64,000 nucleotides of DNA from CALBTQ01 sp036725605 (GCA_036725605.1 DAIMDW010000017.1:62001-126000); one strand, 5' to 3'. Positions 42,214-52,268 are shown, counted from the stretch's first letter. Notes: a model not told the origin generated them from the letters alone. Numbers and translations are program-made.

Positions 42214-42242
42214 ATTGTAGCGGCTTATGTTAACCTTGACCA
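42214..42242 (-). promoter_or_regulatory. putative promoter of the TlpA-like lipoprotein
   Basis: On the minus strand TGGTCA (42242-42237), a 17-base spacer and TACAAT (42219-42214), 41 bases before ATG 42173. The -10 matches five of six consensus bases. The divergent glycan operon lies on the other side, with no equally good promoter seen for it. Confidence 0.35.
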
Positions 42243-42298
42243 TCCCCCCGTCAACAAGCAAACTAGCTACGATATTTTTTTATTTCGGCGGCGGGGCA

Positions 42299-43189
42299 AT
42301 GAGCGAACTCTCTGTGATTATCGCGGCTTATCAGGCCGAAGCGACGCTGGCGCAAACGCTTCGTTCGCTGCGGGACTGCGAAAACGGCGAGCAAGCTCAG
42401 GTCATCGTGGTCGACGACGGCAGTTCCGACAACACCGCCGCCGTTGCCGAGCAAGCCGGCGTCGTCGTCCTGCGCCGCCCGCATCAGGGACGCGCCGCCG
42501 CGCTCAACGCCGGCCTGGCCGCCGCGCAAGGAAAGTGGATCTTCTTCATCGACGCCGATTGCCTCGCGCCCGCGACCTGGTACCGCGACACCCTCGCCCA
42601 CCTGGGCGATTACGACGGTCTCGGCGGCAACCTGCACCCCAGCGCCTTCACCGCCGTCGAACTGGCCAAGGTGCTGCGCTACGTCGAGGAGTTCGAGCGC
42701 GACATCATTTTAAAGAACGCCTACGACGGCGTGTGCCTCAACGGCAACAACATGATGATCCGCCGCGAGGCGCTCGCGACCGTCGGCGGCTTCGACGAAG
42801 GCTACGTGCACGGCGCCGACGCCGACCTCACCCGGCGCTTGCTGGCGGCCGGATATCATCTGCTGCGCACGACGAAAACGCACACCGTTCATTTGAAGAT
42901 CGATACGCTACGCTCGTTCCTGCGTACGATGTGGCGGCGCGGCTCGACCGTCCGCTTCGGCATGGATTCCGGTGCGGAAAACGCACTGACCCTCACGCGG
43001 GCGCTGTTGCTCTCGCCGCTGAAATGGTTGGCGGTCGATCTGATGCGCGTGCCGCGCCTGCGGGTGTTCGGCAAACAGGTCGATCCGCTCCGCGCCTGGC
43101 TGGCCCCGTGGATCAACCTGCTGGGCGGTTGGGCGACGGGCCTGGGGCGCATTCATTTTTATCGGCGTTTTCGGCGGGAGCGGTCATGA
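42299..43189 (+). CDS. GT2 family glycosyltransferase
   Basis: 296 residues. GT-A fold: SVIIAAYQAE, VIVVDDGSSDNT, ALNAGLAAAQGKWIFFIDAD (DxD metal site) and NNMMIRREALATVGGFDE. A C-terminal hydrophobic region (LWLAVDL, WINLLGGWATG) suggests membrane association. It is the first gene of a 14-gene coupled operon reaching 58024, so its product likely adds one sugar of the same glycan. A weak site precedes ATG 42299. The next gene overlaps by four bases (ATGA). Confidence 0.85.
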   Translation: MSELSVIIAAYQAEATLAQTLRSLRDCENGEQAQVIVVDDGSSDNTAAVAEQAGVVVLRRPHQGRAAALNAGLAAAQGKWIFFIDADCLAPATWYRDTLAHLGDYDGLGGNLHPSAFTAVELAKVLRYVEEFERDIILKNAYDGVCLNGNNMMIRREALATVGGFDEGYVHGADADLTRRLLAAGYHLLRTTKTHTVHLKIDTLRSFLRTMWRRGSTVRFGMDSGAENALTLTRALLLSPLKWLAVDLMRVPRLRVFGKQVDPLRAWLAPWINLLGGWATGLGRIHFYRRFRRERS

Positions 43190-44634
43190 GCCTGGCGCGC
43201 AAAGCGGCGGGCAGCGCCGCCTGGGTGGCCGGCACCACCTACCTCAACCAGGTGATCACCTTCCTGGCGAACGTCGCGCTGATGCGCCTGATCGCGCCGG
43301 AAGCCTTCGGCGTGCTCGCGCTGGCCGTGTTTTTCTGCACGCTGATGCGCAAGCTGCTGGCCTTCGGCTACAACCACGCGCTGATTCACAAACAAGACGA
43401 TCTGCCCGAGGCGGCCGGCGCGCACCTGCTGCTGCACGTCGCCACCGGCGTGATCGTCGCGATCGCGGCGATCGTCATCCAGCCGCTGGTGGCCGCGCAT
43501 TACAGCCCGCTGACCGCCGCCGTGCTCATCGGCGTGGCGATCGGCGCGGCGCTGGAAAACGCGGGCAACACCCCGCGCATTCTGCTGGAAAAGGAAGTCG
43601 ACTTCCGCCGCCTGCAACTGGTCAACCTGAGCGTCAACGTGCTGATCAACGCGCTGGCCGTGGTCGCCGCGTTGCTATGGGCCAACGTCTGGGTGCTTTT
43701 ACTGCGCCTCGCCGGCGCGCAAGCCGCCGCGGCGATCGGTTACTGGAAGCTCAATCCGCGTTTCGCCCTCGCCCGGCCGCGCTGGTCGATGCTCCGCTGG
43801 TTCCTGCGCTTCGGTACGCCGCTGTGGATCGGCGGGCTGGCCACCTTCGCCGTGCTGCAGTTCGACGATTTTCTGGTCGGCACGTTGATCTCCGAAACCG
43901 AGCTCGGCTTTTACGCGCGCGCCTACGCCCTGGCCGTGCTGCCCACGACGATGGTCACGCACATCGTCGCCCGCGTGGCCTTTCCGCTCTACAGCAAGGT
44001 GCAGAACGATCGCGACAAGCTGTCCGAAGCCTTCGGCCTGGTCATGCGTCTGATCGTGTTGCTCTCCGCGCCGGCGGCGATCGGCCTGGCTTACTGCGCG
44101 CCGGAGTTCGTCGGCGTGGTCTTCGGCGACACCTGGCGGCCGATGGCGGTGCTCGTGCAGTTGCTTTTGGTCTACGAATTGCTGCGGCCGATCTTCGACG
44201 ATGTCGGCGAGCTGTTCACCGCCGTGGGTCAGCCGCGCAAAATCGGCCGGATTCAGGTCGCCCAGGCGCTGGTGATGCTGATCGCCGCCCCGCCGCTGGT
44301 CTACTTTTTCCGGGCCAAGGGCGCGGCGGTGACCGTCGGGGCGGTGATGCTGGTCGGGGTGATCCTGGCCTACCGGGATGTGCGGGCGCATGTTACCATT
44401 GATTTTCGCCATATCTTCATCGTGCCGGGTATCATCTTCGCCATGGCCGCCGCGCTCAGCGCGCTGGTGTTGCACTATCGGCCGATCGAGGGAGAAGTGG
44501 CGCGGTTGGCGGCGAAAATCGGCTTGTTCGGCGGATGGTCGCTCATCCTGTTGGCGCTGGGGCAAGGGCGCAGTCTGTTGCATGAATACCGCCGCATGCG
44601 GCAACGGTTGCAGGCCGGGGAGACAAGCGTATGA
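43186..44634 (+). CDS. oligosaccharide flippase (Wzx-like, MOP superfamily)
   Basis: 482 residues with 12-14 predicted transmembrane segments. N-terminal SLARKAAGSAAWVAGTTYLNQVITFLANVALMRLIAPEAFG and later FGTPLWIGGLATFAVLQFDDFLVGTL, ELGFYARAYALAVLP and VVFGDTWRPM are typical of polysaccharide-exporting Wzx-type MOP proteins. It should move lipid-linked oligosaccharide across the inner membrane. Overlaps both neighbours by four bases, so it is strictly coupled in the glycan operon. Confidence 0.88.
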   Translation: MSLARKAAGSAAWVAGTTYLNQVITFLANVALMRLIAPEAFGVLALAVFFCTLMRKLLAFGYNHALIHKQDDLPEAAGAHLLLHVATGVIVAIAAIVIQPLVAAHYSPLTAAVLIGVAIGAALENAGNTPRILLEKEVDFRRLQLVNLSVNVLINALAVVAALLWANVWVLLLRLAGAQAAAAIGYWKLNPRFALARPRWSMLRWFLRFGTPLWIGGLATFAVLQFDDFLVGTLISETELGFYARAYALAVLPTTMVTHIVARVAFPLYSKVQNDRDKLSEAFGLVMRLIVLLSAPAAIGLAYCAPEFVGVVFGDTWRPMAVLVQLLLVYELLRPIFDDVGELFTAVGQPRKIGRIQVAQALVMLIAAPPLVYFFRAKGAAVTVGAVMLVGVILAYRDVRAHVTIDFRHIFIVPGIIFAMAAALSALVLHYRPIEGEVARLAAKIGLFGGWSLILLALGQGRSLLHEYRRMRQRLQAGETSV

Positions 44635-45209
44635 AGATCCTCGATCTCGGATGCGGTCCGCACAAAACGCCGGGCGCGTTCGGCGTGGACGCCTATTCGT
44701 TCGCCGGGGTCGATCTGGTGCACGATCTGAACCGCCTGCCCTGGCCGCTGGCGAACAATGAATACGAGCGCATCGTCGCGCGGCACATCATCGAACACGT
44801 CGAGGACGTGCCCGCCTTCATGGCCGAAATCCACCGCGTCGCCGCGCCGGGCGCGCGCGTCGAGATCGTCACCCCGCACTTCTCCAACCGCAGCGCCTAC
44901 GCCGACCCGACGCACAAACGCGCGATGTCGGTGCGCGCTTTCGATTTCTTCACCGGCGGCGAGCCGCGCGAGCTGACCACCGCGTCGATCGCGACGCACT
45001 GGCTTTTCGAGCACCGCTTCGTCTTCGAGCGGTTCGCGCACGTGCCGCCCTTCTCGCGGCTCGAGCGCCGCCTGACCTTCAGCCGCATCTTCCGTTATCT
45101 CGGCGTCACCTGGCTCGCCAACCGCTTCCTTGATTTTTACGAATTTTATTGCGCCTGGATTTACCCCGCACGCGACATCGAAGTCGTCCTGCGCGTGGAA
45201 AAGGAATAA
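44631..45209 (+). CDS. SAM-dependent methyltransferase
   Basis: 192 residues, class I fold. KILDLGCGPHKTPGAFGVD is motif I, followed by IVARHIIEHVEDVPAFMAEIHRVAAPGARVEIVTPHF. The short form matches sugar- or glycan-linked methyltransferases found in surface polysaccharide clusters. The target is unknown. It overlaps the flippase stop (ATGA) and is three bases before the radical SAM gene. Confidence 0.82.
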   Translation: MKILDLGCGPHKTPGAFGVDAYSFAGVDLVHDLNRLPWPLANNEYERIVARHIIEHVEDVPAFMAEIHRVAAPGARVEIVTPHFSNRSAYADPTHKRAMSVRAFDFFTGGEPRELTTASIATHWLFEHRFVFERFAHVPPFSRLERRLTFSRIFRYLGVTWLANRFLDFYEFYCAWIYPARDIEVVLRVEKE

Positions 45210-45212
45210 ACG

Positions 45213-46250
45213 ATGGACCTCGCGCGCTATGGCGGCAAAGTCGTCATGTTCTCCGACACGACCGGCGGCGGCTGGCGCGGCTTGCGCCGGCGGATGTTTC
45301 TGGCTTCGGACAAGTCGGTCGAACAACTGGCGTATACGCTGCATCGCAAACTCCACCGCCGCTATCGGCCGTACAAGCTGCTGCCCTTCGCGCAGGCCGT
45401 CCACCTCGAAGTGACCAACGCCTGCAACCTCAAGTGCGTCATGTGCCCACGCACCGGCATGGATCGCGACGTCGGCTTCATGCCGCGCGATTTGTTCCTC
45501 AAGATCGTTCAGCAGCTCAAAGAACAGCGGCGGTGGATCGAGTCGGTCGCGCTCATGGGCCTGGGCGAACCGCTGTTGCACAAGGAATTTTTCGACTTCG
45601 CCGTCATCGCGCATCAGGCCGGACTGTCGCGGTTGTACACGTCGACCAACGCGACGTTGTTGGACGAACACAACGTCGGACGCCTGTTGGGCGACGGCGC
45701 GTTCGACCAGGTCATCGTTTCGCTCGACGGCGTCAGCGCCGCCACCTACGAGGCCGTGCGGCCCGGCTGCGCCTACGAGACGGTCGCCGAAAACGTCGCC
45801 CGCCTTTTCGCCCACAAACGCGCCGGCGGCCAACGGCGGCCGGAAATCGAACTGCAAATCCTGCTCATGCGCCAGACCGAAGACGAGGTTGAGGCGTTCT
45901 GCGACTACTGGGTGCCGCATCTGGGACGCGGCGACCGCATCCTGATCAAAGAAGCCGACACCTTCGGCGGCCAGGTCGAGGACATGCGCGCCGATTCGGT
46001 GCGCGCCGGCGAACCGGCCGAGCGCTTCGCCTGCCGCCAACTGTGGAAGGACATGTCCATCGGCTGGGACGGCAAAGTGACCGTCTGCTGCAAAGACGTG
46101 CTCTACAAACTGGCGCTGGGCGACGTGCAGCACGACTTCCTGCTCGACCTGTGGAACTCCAAACGTTGGAACGGCATCCGCCGCATGCATCGCGAAGGCA
46201 AATGGGATTGGTTCGACCCGTGCAACGTCTGCCGGGAGTGGTGGATTTGA
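45213..46250 (+). CDS. radical SAM/SPASM protein
   Basis: 345 residues. EVTNACNLKCVMCPR carries the CxxxCxxC cluster (Cys71, Cys75, Cys78) for a [4Fe-4S]-SAM site. MGLGEPLLHKEF and a following DGVSAATYEAVRP are usual TIM-barrel elements. The C terminus has extra Cys residues (CRQLW, VCCKDV, CNVCREWW), as in SPASM auxiliary-cluster domains. A radical modification of a sugar or lipid carrier is likely because it lies within the glycan operon, but the substrate is not known. It follows the methyltransferase by three bases. Confidence 0.85.
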   Translation: MDLARYGGKVVMFSDTTGGGWRGLRRRMFLASDKSVEQLAYTLHRKLHRRYRPYKLLPFAQAVHLEVTNACNLKCVMCPRTGMDRDVGFMPRDLFLKIVQQLKEQRRWIESVALMGLGEPLLHKEFFDFAVIAHQAGLSRLYTSTNATLLDEHNVGRLLGDGAFDQVIVSLDGVSAATYEAVRPGCAYETVAENVARLFAHKRAGGQRRPEIELQILLMRQTEDEVEAFCDYWVPHLGRGDRILIKEADTFGGQVEDMRADSVRAGEPAERFACRQLWKDMSIGWDGKVTVCCKDVLYKLALGDVQHDFLLDLWNSKRWNGIRRMHREGKWDWFDPCNVCREWWI

Positions 46251-46252
46251 GC

Positions 46253-47452
46253 GTGCGCATTCTGCATGTCACCGATGCCTTTCCGCCCGAACGCGGCGGC
46301 GTCGAGCGCGTGGTGGAAAACCTCGCGGCGCAACAGGCGGCCGGCGGCTGGCGCGTAACCGTGCTGACCAAGTCCGTCGCCGGCGCGCCCGCCGAGGAAC
46401 GGCGCGACGACGGCGTGCGGGTGCTTCGCTATGCATACCCGTTGCGGCCGACCCCGCGGCGGTACGCCGGCGTCTGGCGCGCCACCCGCGACGCGGCGAG
46501 CAAACTGCTGCCGGAAATCGACCTCGCGCATTTTCATCTGACCCTGTCCGCGCAGGGAGCGTTGTCGGCGCTGGCCGGTCGCGTGCCCACCGTGTACACC
46601 TTTTACGGTCCGTGGCACGCCGAGTCCGCCGTCGAAGCGGAAGAACTGCGGGCGCGCCGCTCGCTCGTTTACGGTTGGTATCTGGATGCCCTGCTCGCCG
46701 CACAAAAGCGCATGCAGCGCCGCTTGTTGCTGGGCGTCGACCGCGTGGCGATGCTCTCCGAATTTTCGCGCTCCTGGTTGCGCGTGCTCGCGCCGTCGCG
46801 CGCCGACGATGCGGTGATCGTTCCCGGCGGCATTGACGCCGACCGTTTTTTGCCGGCGGAAACAACCATCGATCCGCGCGCCGCGCACGGTTTGCCCGCC
46901 GACGCTTTCGTGATCCTCACCGTGCGCCGCCTGGCCGCGCGCATGGGCCTGGATCTTCTGCTCGCAGCCGTCGCCACTTTGCACCGCGAAGGAAAAAACA
47001 TTGCTTGCCTGATCGGCGGCAGCGGTCCGTTGCGCGACGACCTGGAACGACAAGCGCGGCAATTGGGCATCGACGATCGCGTGCGCTTTCTCGGCTTCGT
47101 CCCCGACGACGAGTTGCCCGCCGTTTATCACGCCGCCGACTTGTTCGTCGTACCCACGCGCGCCGAGGAAAACTTCGGTCTGATCGTGCTGGAAGCGGCC
47201 GCCTGCGGCACACCCGTCGCCGCCACGCCCGCCGGTTCGCTGCCCGAGGTGATGCGCGCCGTGCAATCGCCTTACCTCGCCGCCGACGTCAGCGCGACCG
47301 CGTTGGTCGAGACGATCCGCCGCGCGATGTCCGACGGTCCGCGCGCCAAACAAGCGGCGCAAGCCGTTGCGTCGACGGTGCGCGAGACCTTCGGCTGGCC
47401 GCGCATCGCCGCGCAGACCGCCGCGCTCTACCGCACGTTGGGGGTAGGCTGA
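46253..47452 (+). CDS. GT4 family glycosyltransferase
   Basis: About 399 residues, GT-B fold. RILHVTDAFPPERGGVERVVENL opens the N-terminal domain, VIVPGGIDADRFLP links the domains, and EENFGLIVLEAAACGTPVAATPAGSLPEV is the GT4 donor-site motif. The start is uncertain: GTG 46253, TTG 46247 and GTG 46241 are in frame; GTG 46253 has GGTGGA eight bases upstream and gives the usual N terminus. In any case translation overlaps or abuts the radical SAM stop. Confidence 0.85.
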   Translation: MRILHVTDAFPPERGGVERVVENLAAQQAAGGWRVTVLTKSVAGAPAEERRDDGVRVLRYAYPLRPTPRRYAGVWRATRDAASKLLPEIDLAHFHLTLSAQGALSALAGRVPTVYTFYGPWHAESAVEAEELRARRSLVYGWYLDALLAAQKRMQRRLLLGVDRVAMLSEFSRSWLRVLAPSRADDAVIVPGGIDADRFLPAETTIDPRAAHGLPADAFVILTVRRLAARMGLDLLLAAVATLHREGKNIACLIGGSGPLRDDLERQARQLGIDDRVRFLGFVPDDELPAVYHAADLFVVPTRAEENFGLIVLEAAACGTPVAATPAGSLPEVMRAVQSPYLAADVSATALVETIRRAMSDGPRAKQAAQAVASTVRETFGWPRIAAQTAALYRTLGVG

Positions 47453-48564
47453 TGCGCATCGCCGTGCTGGGCCACACCTACATCGTCGCGGGCAATCGCG
47501 GCAAATTTCACGCCCTGCGCGAACGCGGTCACGAGATATTCCTCGCCTCGCCGGCCGCCTGGCCCGAGCCCGATTTCGGCCTGCGCCGCTTCGCGCCCGA
47601 TTCGCGTTTCGCCGTCGCGTTGTTCGACTGTCCGCACGCCGGGCACGTGCGCCGCTTTCGGTATCCGCATCCCGAGTTGATGCGCGCGCTGCGCACGTGG
47701 CGTCCCGACGCGCTGCTGGCCGAAACCGAGCCCGGCGGTCTGGCCGCGCTGCAGGCGGCTTACGCGGCGGTGGCGCTGGGCTTGCCGTTGCTGCCCTTCG
47801 CGTGGGAAAACCTGCCGCTGGACTTCCGTTCGCGCGTGTCGGCCTGGCCGGTGTATCGCGCGGCGCGGCGGCTGCTGGTCGGTTCGCGCACGGCGGCGCG
47901 CACGGCGCGCGACGCGGGCTATCGCGGTCCGTTGACGGTGACGCCGCAGGTGGGCGTGCCGGAGATCGATGCGCCGCCGGTTCGTCGCGCGCGCAAACAG
48001 CCGCACGCGTTGTTCGTCGGCCGGCTCGATCGCAAAAAGGGCGTCAACCTTTTACTCGACGCGCTGACCCTGCCGGCGGCGAAGGATTGGCGGGCGACGA
48101 TCGTCGGCGACGGCTCCGAACGCGATGCATTGCGCGCTCAAGCCGCGCGGTTGAAAATTCTCACGCGTGTAACCTTTGTCGATGCGGTGTCGCACGACCG
48201 GGTGCCCGCGTTGCTCGCCGAGGCCGACGCCCTCGTGGCGCTCAGCCGCACCGTGCCCGGTTGGGCCGAGCAGTTCGGCCACATCCTGGCGCAGGCGATG
48301 AACGCCGGCGTACCGGTCGTCGCGTCCCGTTGCGGCGCGATTCCGGAGGTCGTCGGCGACGCGGGGTTGCTCGTGGCGGAAAACGACGCGACCGCCGCCG
48401 CCGAGGCGCTGGCGCGTTTGCACGATCCGGCGCCGCGGGAAATGCTCGGCGCGATCGGGCGCGAGCGGGCGCAGCGGCTGTACACCGATCGCGCGGTGGC
48501 CGCGCGTTTGGAGCAAGCTCTGATAATGGCCTTGGAACGGAACGGAGACGATGTCCTTTTATAG
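47452..48564 (+). CDS. GT4 family glycosyltransferase
   Basis: 370 residues. RIAVLGHTYIVAGNRGKFHALRERGHE at the N terminus and FVGRLDRKKGVNLLLDAL, FVDAVSHDRVPALLAEADALVALSRT and EQFGHILAQAMNAGVPVVASRCGAIPEVVG in the C-terminal domain match GT-B retaining glycosyltransferases. ATG shares its A with the previous TGA. It overlaps the ligase gene by 14 bases. Acceptor unknown. Confidence 0.85.
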   Translation: MRIAVLGHTYIVAGNRGKFHALRERGHEIFLASPAAWPEPDFGLRRFAPDSRFAVALFDCPHAGHVRRFRYPHPELMRALRTWRPDALLAETEPGGLAALQAAYAAVALGLPLLPFAWENLPLDFRSRVSAWPVYRAARRLLVGSRTAARTARDAGYRGPLTVTPQVGVPEIDAPPVRRARKQPHALFVGRLDRKKGVNLLLDALTLPAAKDWRATIVGDGSERDALRAQAARLKILTRVTFVDAVSHDRVPALLAEADALVALSRTVPGWAEQFGHILAQAMNAGVPVVASRCGAIPEVVGDAGLLVAENDATAAAEALARLHDPAPREMLGAIGRERAQRLYTDRAVAARLEQALIMALERNGDDVLL

Positions 48565-50062
48565 CGAACTGGCGCAACGGCTGACCTCGCAACGCGATCC
48601 GCGCTGGATCGTGGGGCCGCTGATCGCCATCGTCACCGCCTGGATCGTCGGCAAGTCGATCGCCGGCATGAAATTCGGTCTGGTGATGATGCTGTTGGGC
48701 GCGGTCGTCTTCCTGCTCGTTTTCTTCCGCCGCCACTCGATCGTCTTCCTCTTTCCGCTGGTGATGGCCATGCCCAACATCGGTCTGGACATCCCCGGCC
48801 CCTGGGCGATCACCGTCGAGGACGCCTTCATCCTGCTGATTTTCGGCGGCTACCTGACGCGCTCGATTCTCCGCCGGCGGTTCGTCATCCCGCGCGACGA
48901 TCGCGTGGCGCGCGGCCTGCTGTTGTTCAACGGCATGGCGATCATCTGCATCATCAAGGTGGCGATGGTCAGCCCCGGCAACATAATTTTTAACACTAAA
49001 GAACTGTTGCGCCTGACCGAGATGGTCATGTGCTACATCGCGCTGATCGACGCGCTCGACAGCAAGCGGCAGGTGCTGCGCCTGGCCAAATGGCTGCTGG
49101 TGTGGGTCGTGTGGATGATGGCGGTCAGCTTCTACATTTACGTCACCCGCTCCGAGTTCTGGTACAACCTGCTGACGATGGTGCCCGCATACATCTACCT
49201 CAAACACAAGCTGCTGCGCATGATCAGCATCGCCGGTTCGACCAGCTACACGGGCATTTACTACGCGATCATGCTCGCCCTCGCCGTGCACTTCAAACCA
49301 TTGTACCGGCAGAAGATGCAGCGCCTGGCCGGATTCTTTCTGGTTACCGCGATCGTCGTGTGCATCGCGCTGACCTTCAACCGCGGCACCTGGGTGGGCA
49401 TTTTGTTCGGCTTGACGGTGATGGTCCTTCACGGTCAGATCGACTGGCGGCGCGTGTTGCTGGCGTCGTTGCTGATCGCCGGAATGGTCGCCTTGCTGAC
49501 GACCTCGATTTTCGGCGACCTGGACGTCGAGCAGAAAGTCGTCGACTTTTTCTACTACTCGTCCAGTAGCGCCGAGTCGCGCCTCATCCGCTGGGTCAGC
49601 TCGATCAACCTGATCGTCGAACATCCGCTCATGGGCGTGGGCTACAACAACTACGCCTTCGTCTACGGCAAATACTCGATCCTCGAAGGCATCCAGCCGA
49701 TGTACGGCAGCCCGCACAACATGTACGTCGACGTGCTCACCGGCACCGGCTTCATCGGCTTTTTCCTGTTCATGACCGTGATCGTCCGCCTCTGGCGTCG
49801 TTTGCGTGACAACATGAAATTCCTGGTCGACGTCGAGTTGAAGCAACTGAGCCGCGGCCTGTTTCTGGCGTTTCTCTTTTTCCTCGGCTCGGGCGGCTTC
49901 GACTCGTTCCTGTTCAAGCCGCATCACAGTTCCTATTTGATCGTTGCCGTCTGGGCGATGGGCACGGCGATTCACCGCATGCGCACCGGCATCATCAACG
50001 AACCGCACGTGACCTCGCCGACCTCGACGCCGCAACCGTCGCCGACCGAGGAACGCCGATGA
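48551..50062 (+). CDS. O-antigen ligase/polymerase family membrane protein
   Basis: 503 residues with about 10-12 transmembrane segments and a long periplasmic loop. FNRGTWVGILFGL and HPLMGVGYNNYAFVYGKY followed by PHNMYVDVLTGTGFIGFF are the WaaL/Wzy (PF04932-type) signatures, with the functional His of the large loop. It either polymerises or ligates the glycan. No Wzz-like chain-length protein was seen here. It overlaps the preceding gene by 14 bases and the next by four. Confidence 0.85.
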   Translation: MSFYSELAQRLTSQRDPRWIVGPLIAIVTAWIVGKSIAGMKFGLVMMLLGAVVFLLVFFRRHSIVFLFPLVMAMPNIGLDIPGPWAITVEDAFILLIFGGYLTRSILRRRFVIPRDDRVARGLLLFNGMAIICIIKVAMVSPGNIIFNTKELLRLTEMVMCYIALIDALDSKRQVLRLAKWLLVWVVWMMAVSFYIYVTRSEFWYNLLTMVPAYIYLKHKLLRMISIAGSTSYTGIYYAIMLALAVHFKPLYRQKMQRLAGFFLVTAIVVCIALTFNRGTWVGILFGLTVMVLHGQIDWRRVLLASLLIAGMVALLTTSIFGDLDVEQKVVDFFYYSSSSAESRLIRWVSSINLIVEHPLMGVGYNNYAFVYGKYSILEGIQPMYGSPHNMYVDVLTGTGFIGFFLFMTVIVRLWRRLRDNMKFLVDVELKQLSRGLFLAFLFFLGSGGFDSFLFKPHHSSYLIVAVWAMGTAIHRMRTGIINEPHVTSPTSTPQPSPTEERR

Positions 50063-51138
50063 ACGCGCTGTTTCCGGCCATCCGCCTGGCGGGATTCGTC
50101 ACCAAGCCGTGGCGCGAAAAACGACGGTGTCGCGCCGTGCCCGACATCCGCCGCATCTGGGTGCACAAGCCCGATCATCTCGGCGATTACCTGCTCGCGC
50201 GCGCGGCACTGACCATGCTGCAAACGGCCTGGCCGAGCGCGACGCTCACCGTGGCCTGCCATCCGGCGGCGCAACCGCTGGTCGAGCTCGACGGCCGCAT
50301 GGCCTTCGCCTGGGCGAGTCCCTTTCTCGGCGGCCACGGCAGCATCCTGGCGTATCGAAAAGAGGTACTCGCCTTTGCCCCCGACCTCCTGGTCAACCTA
50401 CGTCACGATTGGCGCGACATGCTTTTGTGCACGACGTTGGGCGCTCCGCGGGTCGTCAGTTACGACCATCGCGGCGCGTCTTCGCTGGCCACGCACATCG
50501 GCGCACCGCCCGATGAACAGCGGTACGAGACGGACAATCACACCGCCCTGCTGCGCGAAACGCTCGATCTGCCGCTTGCCGCCGCGCCGCCCATGCCGCT
50601 GACCGCGGCGTTGACCGCGACGGCGCAACAAGCGTGGGAGAATGTAACCGGAAACGGTCCGCGCATCGCGCTGCATGCCGCCGCGCGCACGCCGGCGAAG
50701 ACCTGGCCGGCGGCGCACTGGCGCGAATTGATCGTCTTGCTGCGCGATCGTCTCGACGCCCGCCTGCTTCTGCTCGGCGGAGCAGCGGATCGCGAATTCA
50801 ATCGTTCGCTCATCGTCGGCCACGATTTTATGCTCGACGCGGCCGGCAAATTCTCCCTCGCCGAAAGCGCCGCGCTGATCGCCCAGGCCGACTTGCTGGT
50901 CGGTGTCGATTCCGGTCCGGCGCATCTGGCGAGTGCGGTCGGCACACCGTTGGTGACAATCATGTCCGGCACCAACGTCGCTGCGCGCTGGACGGCCGAC
51001 CCGTCGCACGCGCTGGTCCAGCCGGTCTCCTGCGCCCCATGCCGCCGCGAGCGTTGCCCTGAACCGGGGCATCCTTGCCTGAGCGGCCTGCGCCCCGGTA
51101 ATGTATGGGAAACGATTGAACGAGTACTACCACGATGA
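50059..51138 (+). CDS. GT9 heptosyltransferase-like glycosyltransferase
   Basis: 359 residues. IWVHKPDHLGDYLLARAAL matches the ADP-heptose transferase N-terminal motif, and IALHAAARTPAKTWPAAHW with LLVGVDSGPAHLASAVGTP is the donor-site motif of GT9. It likely adds a heptose or related sugar. Two GT9 genes in one operon suggest an inner core-like glycan. Coupled by ATGA overlaps at both ends. Confidence 0.86.
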   Translation: MNALFPAIRLAGFVTKPWREKRRCRAVPDIRRIWVHKPDHLGDYLLARAALTMLQTAWPSATLTVACHPAAQPLVELDGRMAFAWASPFLGGHGSILAYRKEVLAFAPDLLVNLRHDWRDMLLCTTLGAPRVVSYDHRGASSLATHIGAPPDEQRYETDNHTALLRETLDLPLAAAPPMPLTAALTATAQQAWENVTGNGPRIALHAAARTPAKTWPAAHWRELIVLLRDRLDARLLLLGGAADREFNRSLIVGHDFMLDAAGKFSLAESAALIAQADLLVGVDSGPAHLASAVGTPLVTIMSGTNVAARWTADPSHALVQPVSCAPCRRERCPEPGHPCLSGLRPGNVWETIERVLPR

Positions 51139-52268
51139 AGCGATTAATAATTGACGCGACGCCCTACAATCCCGACGCGCTGACCGGCGCGGGGCGGATC
51201 GTCAAACATTTGCTGGAAAACCTGAGCGAGCTGGATCGGGAAAACGCGTATCTGGTTTTCGGCTTCACGCCCGAGCTGCGCCTGTCCCGGCCGCTGCCGG
51301 ATAACTTCACCTATCGGCGGCTGAACCTGCACGGTTACCTGGGGCCGGTGGCGCGCGAAGCGGCGCGGCGCTGGTTCGTCCATCATCGCCTGGCGAGGTA
51401 CAAGGTCGACGTGCTGCACTGCACGTTGGAAATGGTGCCGTCCTACGACGAACACGCACGCATCCTCTTTTCGCTGTACGACCTCGCGCGACGCAGCCCG
51501 TATTTCACCGATCCGATCGGGCCGAACCTGCGCCAGTACGTCCGCACGCGGCTGCGCTATTCGCTGGCCAAAAAGGCCGACGTCGTGCACACGATCAGCC
51601 ACTTCAGCGCCGATGAAATCAGCAGCCAGTTGCGCATCGCGCCGGAACGCCTGCGGGTGATTTACCCCGGCTACGACCCGTTGTTCACACCCGGCGAGCC
51701 GGAACCCACCGTGCTCGCGCGTCACGGTCTGGCGCAACGCTACTTGTTGTTCGTCGGCCAGTTCGGCCGCCAGAAAAACGAGGAAGGCCTGATGCGCGCC
51801 TATTTGCGCGCGCGGCGCGAAGGCGTGTTGAGCGACGATTGCCGACTGGCGCTGGTCGGCAGGCCCGAGATGCTTGCCGCTTCGGCGCGCTCGTTGCTGT
51901 CCGCCGACATCAAAGTGCTCGACAACGTCAGCGACGCCGATCTGCTGCACCTGTATCGCGGCGCGGTCGCGTTGGTGCTGCCCAGTTTCTACGAAGGCTT
52001 CGGCCTGCCCGCCGTCGAGGCGATGGCCTGCGGCACGCCGGCGATCGTTGCGCGCACGACCAGCCTGCCCGAGGTGGTCGACGATTCGGGCGTCATCGTT
52101 GCGCCGGGCGACGAAGCGGAGCTGGCCGAGGCGCTCGGGCGGATCGTCAACGACGACGCCTGGCGCGAACGCATCGCCGCCAAGGCGCTCAAGCGCGCGA
52201 AAAAATTCACCGCCCGCGAAATGACACGTCAGATGCTGCAACTCTACCGCGAGATGGCCGATGGCTAA
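51135..52268 (+). CDS. GT4 family glycosyltransferase
   Basis: 377 residues. DATPYNPDALTGAGRIVKHLLENL and HTISHFSADEISSQL are in the N-terminal domain; LLFVGQFGRQKNEEGLMRAYLRA, FYEGFGLPAVEAMACGTPAIVARTTSLPEVVDDSG is the C-terminal signature (E-x7-E). It shares ATGA with its upstream neighbour and overlaps the next by eight bases. Confidence 0.87.
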   Translation: MKRLIIDATPYNPDALTGAGRIVKHLLENLSELDRENAYLVFGFTPELRLSRPLPDNFTYRRLNLHGYLGPVAREAARRWFVHHRLARYKVDVLHCTLEMVPSYDEHARILFSLYDLARRSPYFTDPIGPNLRQYVRTRLRYSLAKKADVVHTISHFSADEISSQLRIAPERLRVIYPGYDPLFTPGEPEPTVLARHGLAQRYLLFVGQFGRQKNEEGLMRAYLRARREGVLSDDCRLALVGRPEMLAASARSLLSADIKVLDNVSDADLLHLYRGAVALVLPSFYEGFGLPAVEAMACGTPAIVARTTSLPEVVDDSGVIVAPGDEAELAEALGRIVNDDAWRERIAAKALKRAKKFTAREMTRQMLQLYREMADG